Source: Amaurobius ferox (lineage: Eukaryota > Arthropoda > Arachnida > Araneae > Amaurobiidae). From it: a stretch of 64,000 nt of DNA. Made by a program: the position numbers and the translations under genes. The stretch is from contig OX578136.1 in NCBI GenBank assembly GCA_951213105.1, positions 72,522,730 to 72,586,729 on the forward strand, given 5' to 3'. Shown here one piece after another: positions 35,143-46,375 of the stretch. Position 1 is the stretch's first letter. Each line of letters opens with the position of its first letter. Below the pieces are notes generated by a model. The model was given only the letters and a program-made list of their open reading frames with translations. It did no database searches and had not been told where the DNA came from.

Positions 35143-36835
35143 AACTTCATCGAAAAAAATCGTCCTTATCTCTATAAAATCAATAACTATTTCATTCATA
35201 TCAGCTATGCAGACTCCATGAGCTAAATAATTTTGCATTAAAGAAATACAGCAATTCTTATACAACTCATTTTACATATTTTGCTGTTTACATTTTACAT
35301 AAGTTACATAAGTGAAAAATAGGTTTCGTTGCAGAAATAATCAAATTTGGATGATCATTTAAACTCAAATATATTGCAATTGAGTTGTTTCAGTATGTAG
35401 ATGCACAGAATTTAAGCAAAACTAAAACAGTTTTAGGACGAATACAACACTCAATATTAATTAAAAATAACTTTTAAAATCACGATTTTGAGACAAGATG
35501 GATGCCATATTTCATTTTGAAGTGGGTCACGTGATCTTTTCATATCATGGTCACGTGATCGCTTCATATAAGAGGTCGAAAACCCAGAACGACCGGCTCG
35601 TCCGAAGACTTGAGCAGACACTTTCCAACTTCAATGCAATTTTATTTAAAAAAGTCGAAAATGCTATACATTCCTCGGTAATATTTTAAAACTTATCACA
35701 ATACTACATTGATTTATTATATTTGAAAACTTAAACCTTCATCGAAAATAATGAACTTCTTTCAAATGACGGCATTGAAATATAAATTGCCTGGTTTAAA
35801 TATCTCTAAAATGCAGTACATTCCACGGTAATATTTTTAAAACTATCATAATACTACGATAATTTATTATATTTGAAAACTTCATCGAAAACAACTGAAA
35901 TAAATTCAAATGACGTCATAGAAAAAATAACACGCCTGGATCTCTCTATAAAAGCAGGATTTCATTCATTTCATTCATCACAATACTATAATAATTTATT
36001 TTATTTAAAAATTAAGACCATGGAGCTACAATTCATAACCTCTCTGCTTAAAACTTCATCGAAAAAAATCGTCCTTCTGTTTATAAAATCAATGAATATT
36101 TCATTCATATCAGCCATGCAGACTCCATGGACTGAATTATTTTGTGTTAAAGAAATACAATAATTCTAATACAACTCATTCTACATATTTTGCTGTTTAC
36201 ATTTTACATAGGTGAAAAATAGGCTTAGTTGTAGAAATAATCAAATTTGAATGAGAATTTAAACTCAAATATATTGTCATTGTGTTGTTTTAGTATGTAG
36301 ATGCACAGAATTTAAGCAAAAATAAAGTAGTTTTAGGACGGATACAACACTCAATATGAATAAAAAAGAACTTTAAAAAATCACGATTTTGAAACAAGAT
36401 GGATGCCATGTACCATTTTGAAGTGGGTCATGTGATCGTTTCATATCATGGTCACGTGATCGTTTCATATAAGATGTGTAATTATTATTATAATTTTTAT
36501 TTATGGAACTACTGAATATATTTCGCTGAATTTTTTTTTATATATTTTATGGAACAATTTGACTATTACCTAAAATTTTCGAAGCAATTTGTGAATTTTA
36601 AATCTGCTTAAAAAATGTTTGAAGAATTAGGTCCCATAGGGCTCAATGTATTTCATTTTTTCAACCCGGGTTCAATCCAAAACTAATTGGGTGATACTAT
36701 TCATTTATATTCCCATAGATCCTACAGACCGTCTGAACAACATAACACGGACATGTTAACGGACAGACAGACAGACAGACAGACAGACAGAATGAACAAA
36801 GTCATAAACACTTTTCAACTTTGTTGTAAAGTGTT

Positions 36836-38074
36836 AATAAAAATGAAACCTAGGGCTTGATGTGGTAAAATTTGTGCTAATACGATAACAACATCGAAAA
36901 GTTAATCAGGATTTCAATTTATGATTTTCCCTTGCATAAGTAAAACATAGCCTGCTGAAATAGTAATCCCTAATGATCTGCATAAAAATTTGTAACCTCT
37001 CTCTTTCAAATTTATTTCAAACAAGTACTATTTCAAAGGCCTAGAAATCAAATTGTCAAAAATGGGCGTGGTCAAATGTTGGCTGCGTCACAAGGGAGCG
37101 TGTCGAATAGAAGATAAATACACGTTGTCCCGTCCTTTTTGCAATATAAACTTGGTATTTTTCAAATAATGCATATTATCTTTAGCTGAATGCTTATCTG
37201 TTTTAATGCTTATAATGGTCAGAATTTTCTATTTGTCTAATTTCTTTTAAGAGCACATGACACGATCAGATTTCCAATGGACAGAAACATGATTAATCAG
37301 AAGTATAGGGTATATGGGAATTAGAAGTATAGTGTATAATAGTTAGTACTTTCAGTCATATCGCTAAAGTTATGCATAATTACAATGATATAAATTTGCA
37401 ATATTTTTTTAAACTCATCATCTTTCTAACATCCTTTAATATCATTGTCTCAGATCATACATCATCATGATGATATAAATTTATAATAGTTCTCAAAAAT
37501 CATCATCTTTTGACTATCCTTCAGCTTCTTTGGTTAAGATCATACATAATTGTAATGGTATAAATTTATAAAAGTTTTTTAAAACGTCTCATTTTTGAAA
37601 TATACTTCAGTCTCTTTGGTAAAGATTATACATACTTAAAATGGCAATTATAATAGTTTATTATAGCAAGTTAATACTCATCGAACCTTTAATGTCCCTC
37701 AGTATTAAAAGGTATATATTTATACACTAGACCTTTTGCTGAATAAACTCAGTTTAGTTCGCAACAGATGAGTATACTGGACATTCTCCTAGCCACATTT
37801 TACGTCAAAACACATCTAAAGTATTATTCATTTCAATAAATAATATAAAACATAAATAAAATGATGCAATTTTCCAATCCAATATTCGCGGATATTGCTA
37901 CCAAAAGTTGCATTTTATTTATGTTTTGTATGATATTATGTCGCTTAGAACAAACCACAGATACATTACCGGAAAGAATCAATAAATATTGCGCAGGGGA
38001 TAGGAAAATGGTAGCACAATAAAAATATGCAAGAATTCATGTAATATCCCCATCAAAGCCATAGAGAAAAGCAT

Positions 38075-38075
<1 letters not shown>
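36836..38075. other. no gene seen; degenerate repeats
   Basis: AT-rich. A loosely repeated unit (ATAAATTTATAAAAGTT/ATCATCTTT...) of about 85-95 bp occurs three or four times between about 37,370 and 37,660. No coding signal. Confidence 0.45.
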
Positions 38076-38116
<41 letters not shown>

Positions 38117-38124
38117 CATACATA
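38076..38124. repeat. (TA)n / TACA tract
   Basis: TA dinucleotide tract leading into TACATACATACA. It served as the TA target of the adjoining MITE, and TA repeats continue on its other side. Confidence 0.95.
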
Positions 38125-38956
38125 CAGGGTGTCCCAAACAGATTAAAACGCGCTTTAATACTTTCCCTGTTGGAGATAAGTTGGTAATGTAAATTGCAAA
38201 AATGTTGAAAGTAAGGTCGGAAATAAGATTATGTTAAAGATATAGTCCTCCCATTAATTTTCAAAAAGATACACTTTTTAAATTTTTATATGACCCCCTC
38301 AGACAATTTGGTCAATCAGAAAATTTATATTTTTTATGCAACAAGATCATTAAAAAACCGAATATCTGTATCTTTAAAATCAACTGAATTATGATAAAGG
38401 AAAAAATCTGGCTTATGCCACTTTTCCGTACCATGTGAAAGGGTGTTTCATCAGTGAAAATAGGGATCTTAAAAATTGACGGAAATTGTTTAGATCAAAA
38501 ATACGTTAATATGTGTTAAAATTTTTTATCACAAATGCATCTAAATAAAGCATTACACAGACAGAGATCATATAAAGCAGTGGTACTACCTACGCAGTTG
38601 GGTATCAAATGTATAATCATCCAGATTTATCTTTTTTGCGATATGTCACAAATTTACATTTCTAATTTGATATATGGTCCCCATTCACAGTGTTCAATTT
38701 TCAATTAAATATACAGATATACGGTTTTTCTTAATGATCTCGTTACATTAAAACTAAAAATTTTCTTATTGCCCAAATTTATCTAACGGCTCGTGTAAAA
38801 AGTTAAAAAGTGTAATTCTTTGAAAATTAAAGAGAGGACTATTACATTTCCGTAGTCTTATTTCCTACCTTACTTTCAACATTTTTGCTATTTACATTGT
38901 CCACATATCTCCAACAGATAAAGAATTAAAGCGCGTTTCAATCTTTTTGAGACACC

Positions 38957-38959
<3 letters not shown>
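38125..38959. mobile_element. mariner-type MITE, copy 1
   Basis: 835-bp element with long inverted arms. The ends are CAGGGTGTCCCAAA on the left and CAGGGTGTCTCAAAAAG on the right (complement), both next to TA, the expected Tc1/mariner target duplication. Arm similarity extends about 270 bp inward, through ATTGCAAAAATGTTGAAAGTAAGG. There is no transposase. It is 835 bp against 862 bp for the 44.7-kb copy, with the same internal order (AATTTTCAAAAAGATACACTTTTTAAA, GATCATTAAAAAAC, CATGTGAAAGG, CATTACACAGACAGAG), so they are one family. Confidence 0.93.
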
Positions 38960-39016
<57 letters not shown>

Positions 39017-39017
39017 T
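38960..39017. repeat. (TA)n tract
   Basis: About 56 bp of TA repeats after the MITE, the other half of the target microsatellite. Confidence 0.96.
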
Positions 39018-39564
39018 TGAAATGTACTAATAAGAATTATGTAAAAATAAAAAAAAAATAAAAAAATAATAATAATAATACAATTCAAGTAATATTAACA
39101 TCACCATAGAAGCAAATTCACGGCCATAATGCCGATAAGAGAAAAGAACAGAACCTTCCCAAATTCGATGATTAATCAGAATAAAATTCCTCTTCAGATC
39201 TGAGTATTTAATTCTAATTAACCCAAACATATGCCTGTTTCAGATTAAGCAATAGTACATTACTATAAATGCTTAAACTCAGACTACAGACATCAAAAAT
39301 GAAAAAATGAAAAAAGAATACATTAAGTAAATTGTATTACCATGCGCCAAGAATCCTTCTTCCTCACCACGTGTATACACAATGAACCTCAGCAGCCCAA
39401 TCTAGAAGCACCGGAATGAACAAGTCGAAATTCCACCAGGGAGGCAGTACGAACGTTCACGGAAATACTCCCAAACCAGTCCAGTGAGTCCAAGCTGGAG
39501 ACTGGACAAGCAATTCAGAATACAACTTCCCAAACATGCAGAACTGAATACGAACATGAATCAA

Positions 39565-39595
<31 letters not shown>

Positions 39596-41715
39596 AGTGC
39601 AACATGATTCATCCAATTTACCAAAATCAGTATATAAAAATATTATTAATAATCAATAATTAAGAATAAAAATGTAAAGTAGACCATGTAACTACAAAGA
39701 ACATCTTATTAAATTCATAAACACCACTATGCAAAATAAATATCCGGTAAACCTTATTTTTCATATATTAAAACACAATTTAATTTTAAATTTAAAACCT
39801 TGCTTCAATTACAGCAACATATTGACAGGTCAATATCAACCATTTTCTAATAAAAAAATTTAAACAAATTTTCACCTCCATGTTTCACTTCCAACAGTTG
39901 CACTCATAGTCCACCAACGTAACTGTAACTTGTTTTGAGTTGGAAAAAGCTTAGTCACTATCAATTACTCTCCAATGTAAGCAGCACAAGGTGTAACTCA
40001 AATTATTTTACTTTGTTATTTTTATTAATATCATTTTTTTTTATCTTATACATTTCAACGTATTCTGTCTCTCAATGTATTCTACATCTTATACATTTCA
40101 ATGTAACAGCATGCAAAGTTGTGAGGTTCAGGGTTAATTAGCGTTTACGCTACATTGCGCTCAAAGTTGAAAATGACAGGTTTGAGAAAAACGGTCTTAA
40201 AATAAGAAGGCTTGCTAGATTTGTGCATGAATTGCTTTATCAATTTCATTGTAAAACGTATTTGAATTGGAATACCATGCCTAGGTTAAACATTTGTTTT
40301 AATGATAGCGGCTCTCTTAACTTCGATAATTATTACTATATGTATTTTATGATTGATGGGTAAACACCACCACTAATTTCCCTTTAAGAATATTTTTATT
40401 ATCATTGGCCTAGCAATCTGGTGGTCTTACAGTAACCGCGCATAAACACAGATCACCCTCGACAGTTCACTTACAATTTTTTTCTCTCACACACAATCAG
40501 CTAATTAATTTTACATCGACGAGCGCAGCGCTATCTCTCGTTATAAATAGTAACAGCTCATGCGTCTACACTGATGTTGATCAATGTGAACTAGTGTACT
40601 ACTCTAGACCATATACCTAGCTATCAGGGGCGTAGCCATCGAGGCCTCATCCGGAAATTTAGGTTTTTTGTATATGTTTTTAGCTCATTTTCTAAATTAA
40701 TATGACTTTTACAACTTTTGAAATTTAATATATTTCTAAATGTATTGTGAGGTTCATATGCATTTAAAATATGTAGTTATTGATTAATTATAAATGTCCT
40801 TTTTTTACATATTTGTTGTATTTCCGACAGAATTGTGGGCCCCCTCCGAATTTTCTTTCTAGCTACTTGCATACTAGTTATATTCAAATGAATTAATCAC
40901 ACAATCAGTTTTATATGTGTTGCATATATGTATCATTTACTTAATCGAAAGTCATTTATTTAATCGAAATGCAAATATTCTTGTTCTGGATTGATGTTTT
41001 TGTCACTTAAATACCTTTATTACAGGACTAAAGTTTAGACCAGTAAACATAGAGACAATAATACTCATGAAAACAGTTGATACTCATGAAAGTTAAGTTT
41101 TACTTTCTTTAGCACTAAGGCGTTTAGCCTTGTAAAAAGTCCTCTTAATCAAAACCCAGCTGAGTTAAGTACATTTGTGTACAACATTTCCAGTCTAGAT
41201 AACGAAAATGGAAAGATTTTTGATAAACGTATTTTTCTACAGTCGCCACACACATCCACACATTTTCCACAGTTATATCATGGAATGAATACATATTTCA
41301 AATATTTTAAAATATTTTTTATGCACACACATTATAAACTCGAATTTAAATTATTTTATAATGCACCCGAGAAAGAAAATGAGTTTAGCGAGGACATTCC
41401 AATTCAACTCTTTACAAATTCCAGTTTTCAAAAAAAAATTGGAATCCCCAAATATTGTTCCTCTTAAAAAAATATTTTAGATATATCGTATATCTAAAGT
41501 TAAAACCTTCCATAAACAGAAATACTATACTATGAAGAAGTCATTTTAAGAGAAGAAGTGCTTTTGTTGCAGTATGTTATGAGTTCTTCAGAAAAATTCG
41601 AACATATTTGAGAAACAGGAAACGTTATCAAAGCAAAAATCATCTCAATAATGCAGTAACTTCGGAAAAGTTCTCTGTTTTATATTTATTTCTTTTGTTC
41701 TTCGAAAATATATCT
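39018..41715. other. no gene seen; possible small MITE
   Basis: Mostly AT-rich. The GC-richer part at 39,340-39,540 is unrecognised. A possible decayed MITE lies at 40,627-40,870: CAGGGGCGTAGCCA on the left and a GTAGCTAGAAAG...GGGGGCCC complement on the right are typical of invertebrate GGGGCGTAGC elements. Short ORFs show no domains. Confidence 0.45.
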
Positions 41716-42228
41716 ATCTGGTTCCACATTTTGAGTATAAGAGTTAAATTATCAAAACAATTGTCATGAATAGTTTTTTATTCCTTTATAAGTACCGACA
41801 TATTATCGGCTGTTTATTTGTTCCGCAGTTTTAAATATTATTGCAGCTCTTTCATTCATCAGCAGTGGTTCCCAAACTTTTATATTCACCAATGATTTAA
41901 ATTTATAGAGTATTTACGAAGCATAAAACTTCTTTAAAACTAAAAACTTTATTCACACTAAAGTGGTTCTGGTTCTATCTGGTTCTACATTTTGAGTATA
42001 AGAGTCAAAGTGTCACAGCAATTGTTATGAATAGTTTTTTATTCCTTTATAAGTACCTACATATTATCGGCTGTTTATTTGTACCGCAGTTTTAAATATC
42101 ATTGCAACTCTTTCATTTAGCAGCAGTGGTTGTCAAACTTTTATATTCTCCAAACATTTATTTTATAGAGTATTTACGAAACATAAAACTTCTTTAAAAA
42201 GTAAAATCTTTATTCATACTAAAGTATG
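41716..42228 (+). repeat. tandem duplication, unit about 260 bp
   Basis: Two units (about 41,719-41,975 and 41,980-42,228), each with CTGGTTC(C/T)ACATTTTGAG, GAATAGTTTTTTATTCC, ATATTATCGGCTGTTTATT, a CAGCAGTGGTT(C/G)(C/T)CAAACTTTT string and AGAGTATTTACGAA. The CAGTGGTTCCCAAACTTT string is typical of hAT-type inverted termini, so the unit may contain a hAT end, but no partner end was found. Confidence 0.85.
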
Positions 42229-42342
42229 ATTTTAAATATATTTACAAAGCCTGAGTGCTTTCGATCTCATCATCAGAGACATATAATATACATCGTTAAA
42301 TAAAACGGATGTGGCAAAATAAGATACACACAGCCACACCGG

Positions 42343-42459
42343 GCCAACGGCCGTACCGTGCTGAAAACACCGGTTCTCGTTAGATCACCGAAGTGAAGCA
42401 GCATCGGGCGCGGTTAGTACTTGGTGGGTGACCACCTCGGAACGCCGCGTGCTGTTGGC
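42343..42459 (+). ncRNA. 5S rRNA-derived SINE head
   Basis: Begins GCCAACGGCCGTACC and ends GCCGCGTGCTGTTGGC, like animal 5S rRNA (about 120 nt). It keeps the internal promoter region: A-box-like GAAGCAGCATCGGGC, then GCGGTTAGTACTTGG, and C-box GGGTGACCACCTCGGAA. Several substitutions and about three missing bases set it apart from a genuine 5S gene, and it runs directly into SINE sequence without a terminal T-run. I call it a 5S-derived promoter module. Confidence 0.85.
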
Positions 42460-42772
42460 CATCTCAGGTGCGGTATCCCCGTGGTTTGCGCGCTGGATTT
42501 GCACGCTGCCACAACTGCCGCCTTGTTCATGAAGAGTATGATCACGTTAAACATGTGGGTCCGTAAGTCCTTCCGAGAGGTTGGTGGTAGGGGAAGGAGG
42601 GTACGTCCCCTGCGGATGCCTCCCCCACTGAGTTCCGGTCTAAACTGGGTGGCACTTCCCGTCCGTCCAAACAGTTACCTTACATCTAGGTCGGACCTAG
42701 GTGTAAGGTAACAGTTACCAACACCTAACATTTACCTAGGTCGGACGGTCTGGGTCTCAACAACAACATTCT
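42343..42772 (+). mobile_element. SINE with 5S-plus-tRNA composite head
   Basis: The head at 42,343-42,459 is a 117-nt 5S rRNA-like sequence (see separate entry). It is followed at about 42,466-42,500 by GTGCGGTATCCCCGTGGTTT and GCGCGCTGGA. This aligns with the A-box half of the tRNA head of the 3.1-kb SINE (GGCGGTAGCCCAGTGGTTAG, CGCGCGGGA), while the B-box half is reduced. The shared body follows from GTTCATGAAGAG, through ACATGTGGGTCCGTAAGTCC, to a GGGTCTCAACAACAAC tail. An internal duplication of TAGGTCGGAC lies near the tail. The target duplication is not clear. Confidence 0.88.
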
Positions 42773-43372
42773 TATTGCAAAAAATAATATTAATCAAACG
42801 TTAGGGTTACCACCAATTTTTCTAGTTAATTACTGTAATCTTATTATTTTTAGAATCCTATTAAGGTACCCCCATGAATTATATGCATGCAGTAGTTTTC
42901 GCTACCGTTGCAGGTACCAGTTACCAGGGTCTAATTTTGCATTTTAGCCCTCTCTTCAATACGAAATAGCTGATACCTGTAAAGACTGATTCCGTACTAT
43001 TGGAAAGAAAAGTGTTCCAAAATATACTGAAAATCTAAATTATTCTAAAACTTTTTACAACCTAAATACGCATGAAACAACTTAATAGTCTAAAAGTCTT
43101 CCATCTGACCATAGACATTACTCACGAACATGAAAATATATTAAAATAGCATGGACATTTTAAAATAGAATACAAAAATTCAAAATACTAACGTTTATTT
43201 AAATCAGTTTCACTATTAAATAAACAAATTTAAATAGTTTGCATCTCATACCGATAGATTTCAACCCATTAAATCAACAGCGAAGTACAAAGTATAGTGA
43301 CGCATAAAGAGATAAAAATCATAAAGTTAACAACGTTTAATTAAAATTACGCTCTTATTTGCACTCTTACAC
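42773..43372. other. no gene seen
   Basis: Unassigned AT-rich sequence between two SINE copies. Confidence 0.45.
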
Positions 43373-43675
43373 AAATGCCGCCGTGTTCATGCGGAGTACG
43401 ATCACGTTAAACATGTGGGTCCGTAAGTCCTTCCGAGAGGTTGGTGGTAGGGGAAGGAGGGTACGGTCCCTGTGGATGCCTCCCCCACTGGGTTCCGGTC
43501 TAAATTGGGTGGCACTTCCCGGCCGTCCATACAGTTACCTTACACCTTTCTGGTAGGTCGGACGGTCTGGGTCTCAACAACAACACACAGCCACACCGCT
43601 AACATATTGTTACCTTACACCTTTCTGGTAGATCGGACGGCCTGGGTCTCAACAACATCAACAACAACAACACCG
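43373..43675 (+). mobile_element. 5'-truncated SINE plus extra tail
   Basis: The body starts at GCCGCCGTGTTCATGCGG (about 43,377), without any head, and runs to the CAACAACAAC tail at 43,586. A second fragment, consisting only of the tail part, follows at about 43,609-43,675 (TTACCTTACACCTTTCTGGT...CAACAACATCAACAAC). Between them is CACACAGCCACACCG, which also occurs directly before the 5S head at 42,326-42,340. That suggests a local duplication or a shared insertion flank. Confidence 0.85.
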
Positions 43676-44666
43676 CGAACATAAATGTGCATATTATCAA
43701 TGGCCTAATAACAAAAGAAAATACAGAGGCATGGATAGACAAATAATATTAAAATGACACAGATAAAATGAAAAAGAGTTCTAATATTATTAAATAATAG
43801 ATTTAGATGTTTAAATATGTAGATAATGATTCAACCCTCAAAGAATCAAGACGCCAGGCGAAATTGAGGCTTTTGACAGGTCAAAAACACCTTAAAGAGT
43901 TCAAGCTTTGTAAATAAGTTTTAAAACGTTATTTAGTGCAAATAAAGCTTTTAAATTTTAAAGTCAGTTTTAAATTTAGATGTTAGACATACTGCCTAAT
44001 GCAATTACTTACGAAATAGCTTTTGAGCTCGTTTATATTTTTAAATTGACAGTAATATATTTGAATACATTGCAAAACATTTCCTTGAAATTCCTTCAGT
44101 GGCAAATAAAAATTTCCAGTAACGCTGCTTTTTATTAAAATACAGTTGTTTATAAGCTAAGAAAGCTTTTACAAGAGGGTTTACTTGAGTTGCAAATATA
44201 GACATTCTTCTCATAGTGGACTTCTCTCAATTTGCAAGGCTCATCAACAGCTAAACGAATCACACTGGCCTACTGATCCATAAGAGCCGGATTTGATTTT
44301 GGGGTTCGAGTAGAGAACTCTGTAAACATATATCCCCGTAATGGTTCAGGATCTACTGTATGTCTTGGATTTTAGGTCTTTGTTAAATTAGTCCTAGTGT
44401 GCATAAACTTTTTCTACATCGCCAATATTCCATAATTGTATTCAATCCGTGACAGCAAGCATCAATAAAAGAAAGTTTTCAAATCAAATTCCTTTCCTTC
44501 AAAAATAATTTTTCCTACAGCAGTACAGTTTTCCTAGAGTCCTGTAGGAAAATTTTCCTAGAGGACAAATTTGCTTCCTCTAGGACAATTGGATACTTTG
44601 TGTTACAGTGCACTGTGTTTTCCATATACTGTTTACCTTTTGCTTATTTGTTATATAATTACTATA
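43676..44666. other. no gene seen
   Basis: AT-rich, unassigned. A small inverted motif at 44,518-44,585 repeats TCCTAGAG/CCTCTAGGA and GTAGGAAAA. Confidence 0.45.
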
Positions 44667-45528
44667 CAGGGTGTCCCAAAGAGAGTGAAACGCTCTTTAA
44701 TTCTTTACCTGTTGGAGATAGTGGGCATTGTAAATTGCAAAAATGTTGAAAGTAAGGTAAGAAAAAAGACTACATTAATAAACTAGTCATCCCATTAATT
44801 TTCAAAATGTTACACTTTTTAAATATTTATACGACCCCCTTAGACAAATTTGGTCAATCAAAAAAGTTTTATTTTTAATGCAACAAGATCATTAAAAAAA
44901 CGCATATCTGTATCTTTAAAATCAGCTGAATTATGATAAAGGCAAACTCTGACTTATGGCACTTTTCCGTACCATGTGAAAGGCTGTTTCATCAGTGAAA
45001 ATATGGATCATAAACAAATGGACGATGAAAATTGTTTAGTTCAAAAATACGTTAATATGTGTCAAAATTTTTTATCACAAAAGCAACTAAATAAAGCATT
45101 ACACAGACAGAGATCATAAAAAGCAGTGGTACTCACTACGTGGTTGGGTATCCTGTGTACTATCATTCAGTTTTATTTTTTTTGTGATATGTCTCAAATT
45201 TACATTTCTAATTTGGTATATGGCTCCCATTCATAATGTTCAATTTTCAATTAAATATAACTCGCTCAATTTTAAAGATACTACAGATGTGCGGATTTTT
45301 AATGATCTTGTTGGATTAAAAATAAAAAAATTCTCATTGACCAAATTTGACTAAGGGGGTCGTATAAAAATATAAAAAGTGTGACTTTTTGAAAATTAAT
45401 GGGAAGGCTATTTCATTAACGTAGTCTTATTTCCTACCTTACTTTCAATATTTTTGCAATTTACATTCCCCACTTATCTCCAACAGGTAAAGAATTAAAG
45501 CGTATTTCAATCTTTTGGGGACACCCTG
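44667..45528. mobile_element. mariner-type MITE, copy 2
   Basis: 862 bp. The left end CAGGGTGTCCCAAAGAG follows TA; the right end is CACCCTG followed by TG, one change from TA. The inverted arms of about 260 bp match the 38.1-kb copy throughout, including TTGCAAAAATGTTGAAAGTAAGG in both arms. No transposase. The ORF at 44,571-44,786 crosses the end and is not a gene. Confidence 0.92.
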
Positions 45529-46370
45529 TGTGTTGTTATGTTAAACTATCACAACAAATAAAACTTCTGCTTGGGAAACAATAACTTTCTAATACTTTCT
45601 TAAGGAAATCAAACTTAGGAAAATTAGATGACTACAATTGTCTAGAGAAAGTTTCAAGGCCTCTTCGTCAAGTCTGAAACGGTGTCTTCTCTTAGCAACC
45701 GCTAAGAAAGAATGCCAGATGACAGGCAAAGCAGCAAACGAATAAATAGATATGGAACACCCAAAGCGAGAATTAAAAATATATTGAAATAGAGACCCCA
45801 ATAATAAACATATCAATACAGACCTATAAGACAGCCTCACCCTTGCCCACACATTACAACAAGTGAAATAAATGAAACAGTAAGGTCTTATTGCTCTAAG
45901 GTTTAAAATAAAACAGAGATAAAGAGAAAATTAAAACTTGAGCAATACGCGAATGGTGAGTAATTAAAGGAAGGAAAAATAGACAAACTCAGAGAGAGAG
46001 ATAGCACAATTGCTAAAATAGTAACTAAATATGATAGAAATATAATGAAAGCATGTGAGACATAAAAGTCGGAAGAAATCATATTCAAAATCCACGAAAA
46101 TATGTAGTAAATAAAGAAAGAAAGAAAATAATCTGTTTCAGAGTTAAATGAGAACTTGAAATTTAAAAAAACAATTAATTCAAAAGCAACTAAACAGACA
46201 ACTATAATTAAGGAAATAGAAAGAATTAGAAAAGTCAATTAATATTGGAGCGCTACATTAGCCGCACCATTCAAATAATAATACGAAAAGTACTACGTTA
46301 AAAATAACAAAGAACGACACTGGAAATAATAAAAATTTGAACAAAACCCGGTTTTGGAGCTTAAGCTAAA
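45529..46370. other. no gene seen
   Basis: AT-rich. The minus-strand ORFs at 45,589-45,852 and 45,903-46,238 look hydrophobic because they translate A/T-rich low-complexity DNA. No domain recognised. Confidence 0.45.
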
Positions 46371-46375
46371 TTTAT

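Larger units (their letters stand above)
34656..36835 (-). mobile_element. foldback-like family arm D with internal duplication
   Basis: Right arm of the 32.4-36.8 kb element. It begins AAGAAAGATCAATCATGC, continues through arm sequence to about 35,575 (TCATATAAGAGGT), then restarts at about 35,615 (CACTTTCCAACTTCAATGC) and runs to the terminal hairpin at 36,807-36,835. So the inner part of the arm is present twice. Each unit holds 150-bp-type subrepeats, a TGACGTCA (34,983 and 35,911), a TATAAAAG box (35,019 and 35,947) and paired GTCACGTGATC motifs. The GACA repeat at 36,763-36,790 lies next to the hairpin. Confidence 0.78.

Noticed and set aside
42343..42459. A genuine 5S rRNA gene
   Set aside because: Substitutions, about three missing bases, no T-run terminator, and it continues directly into a SINE body shared with other copies.
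45903..46238. 111-codon hydrophobic ORF
   Set aside because: Low-complexity A/G-rich DNA read in antisense; no domain or conserved start.
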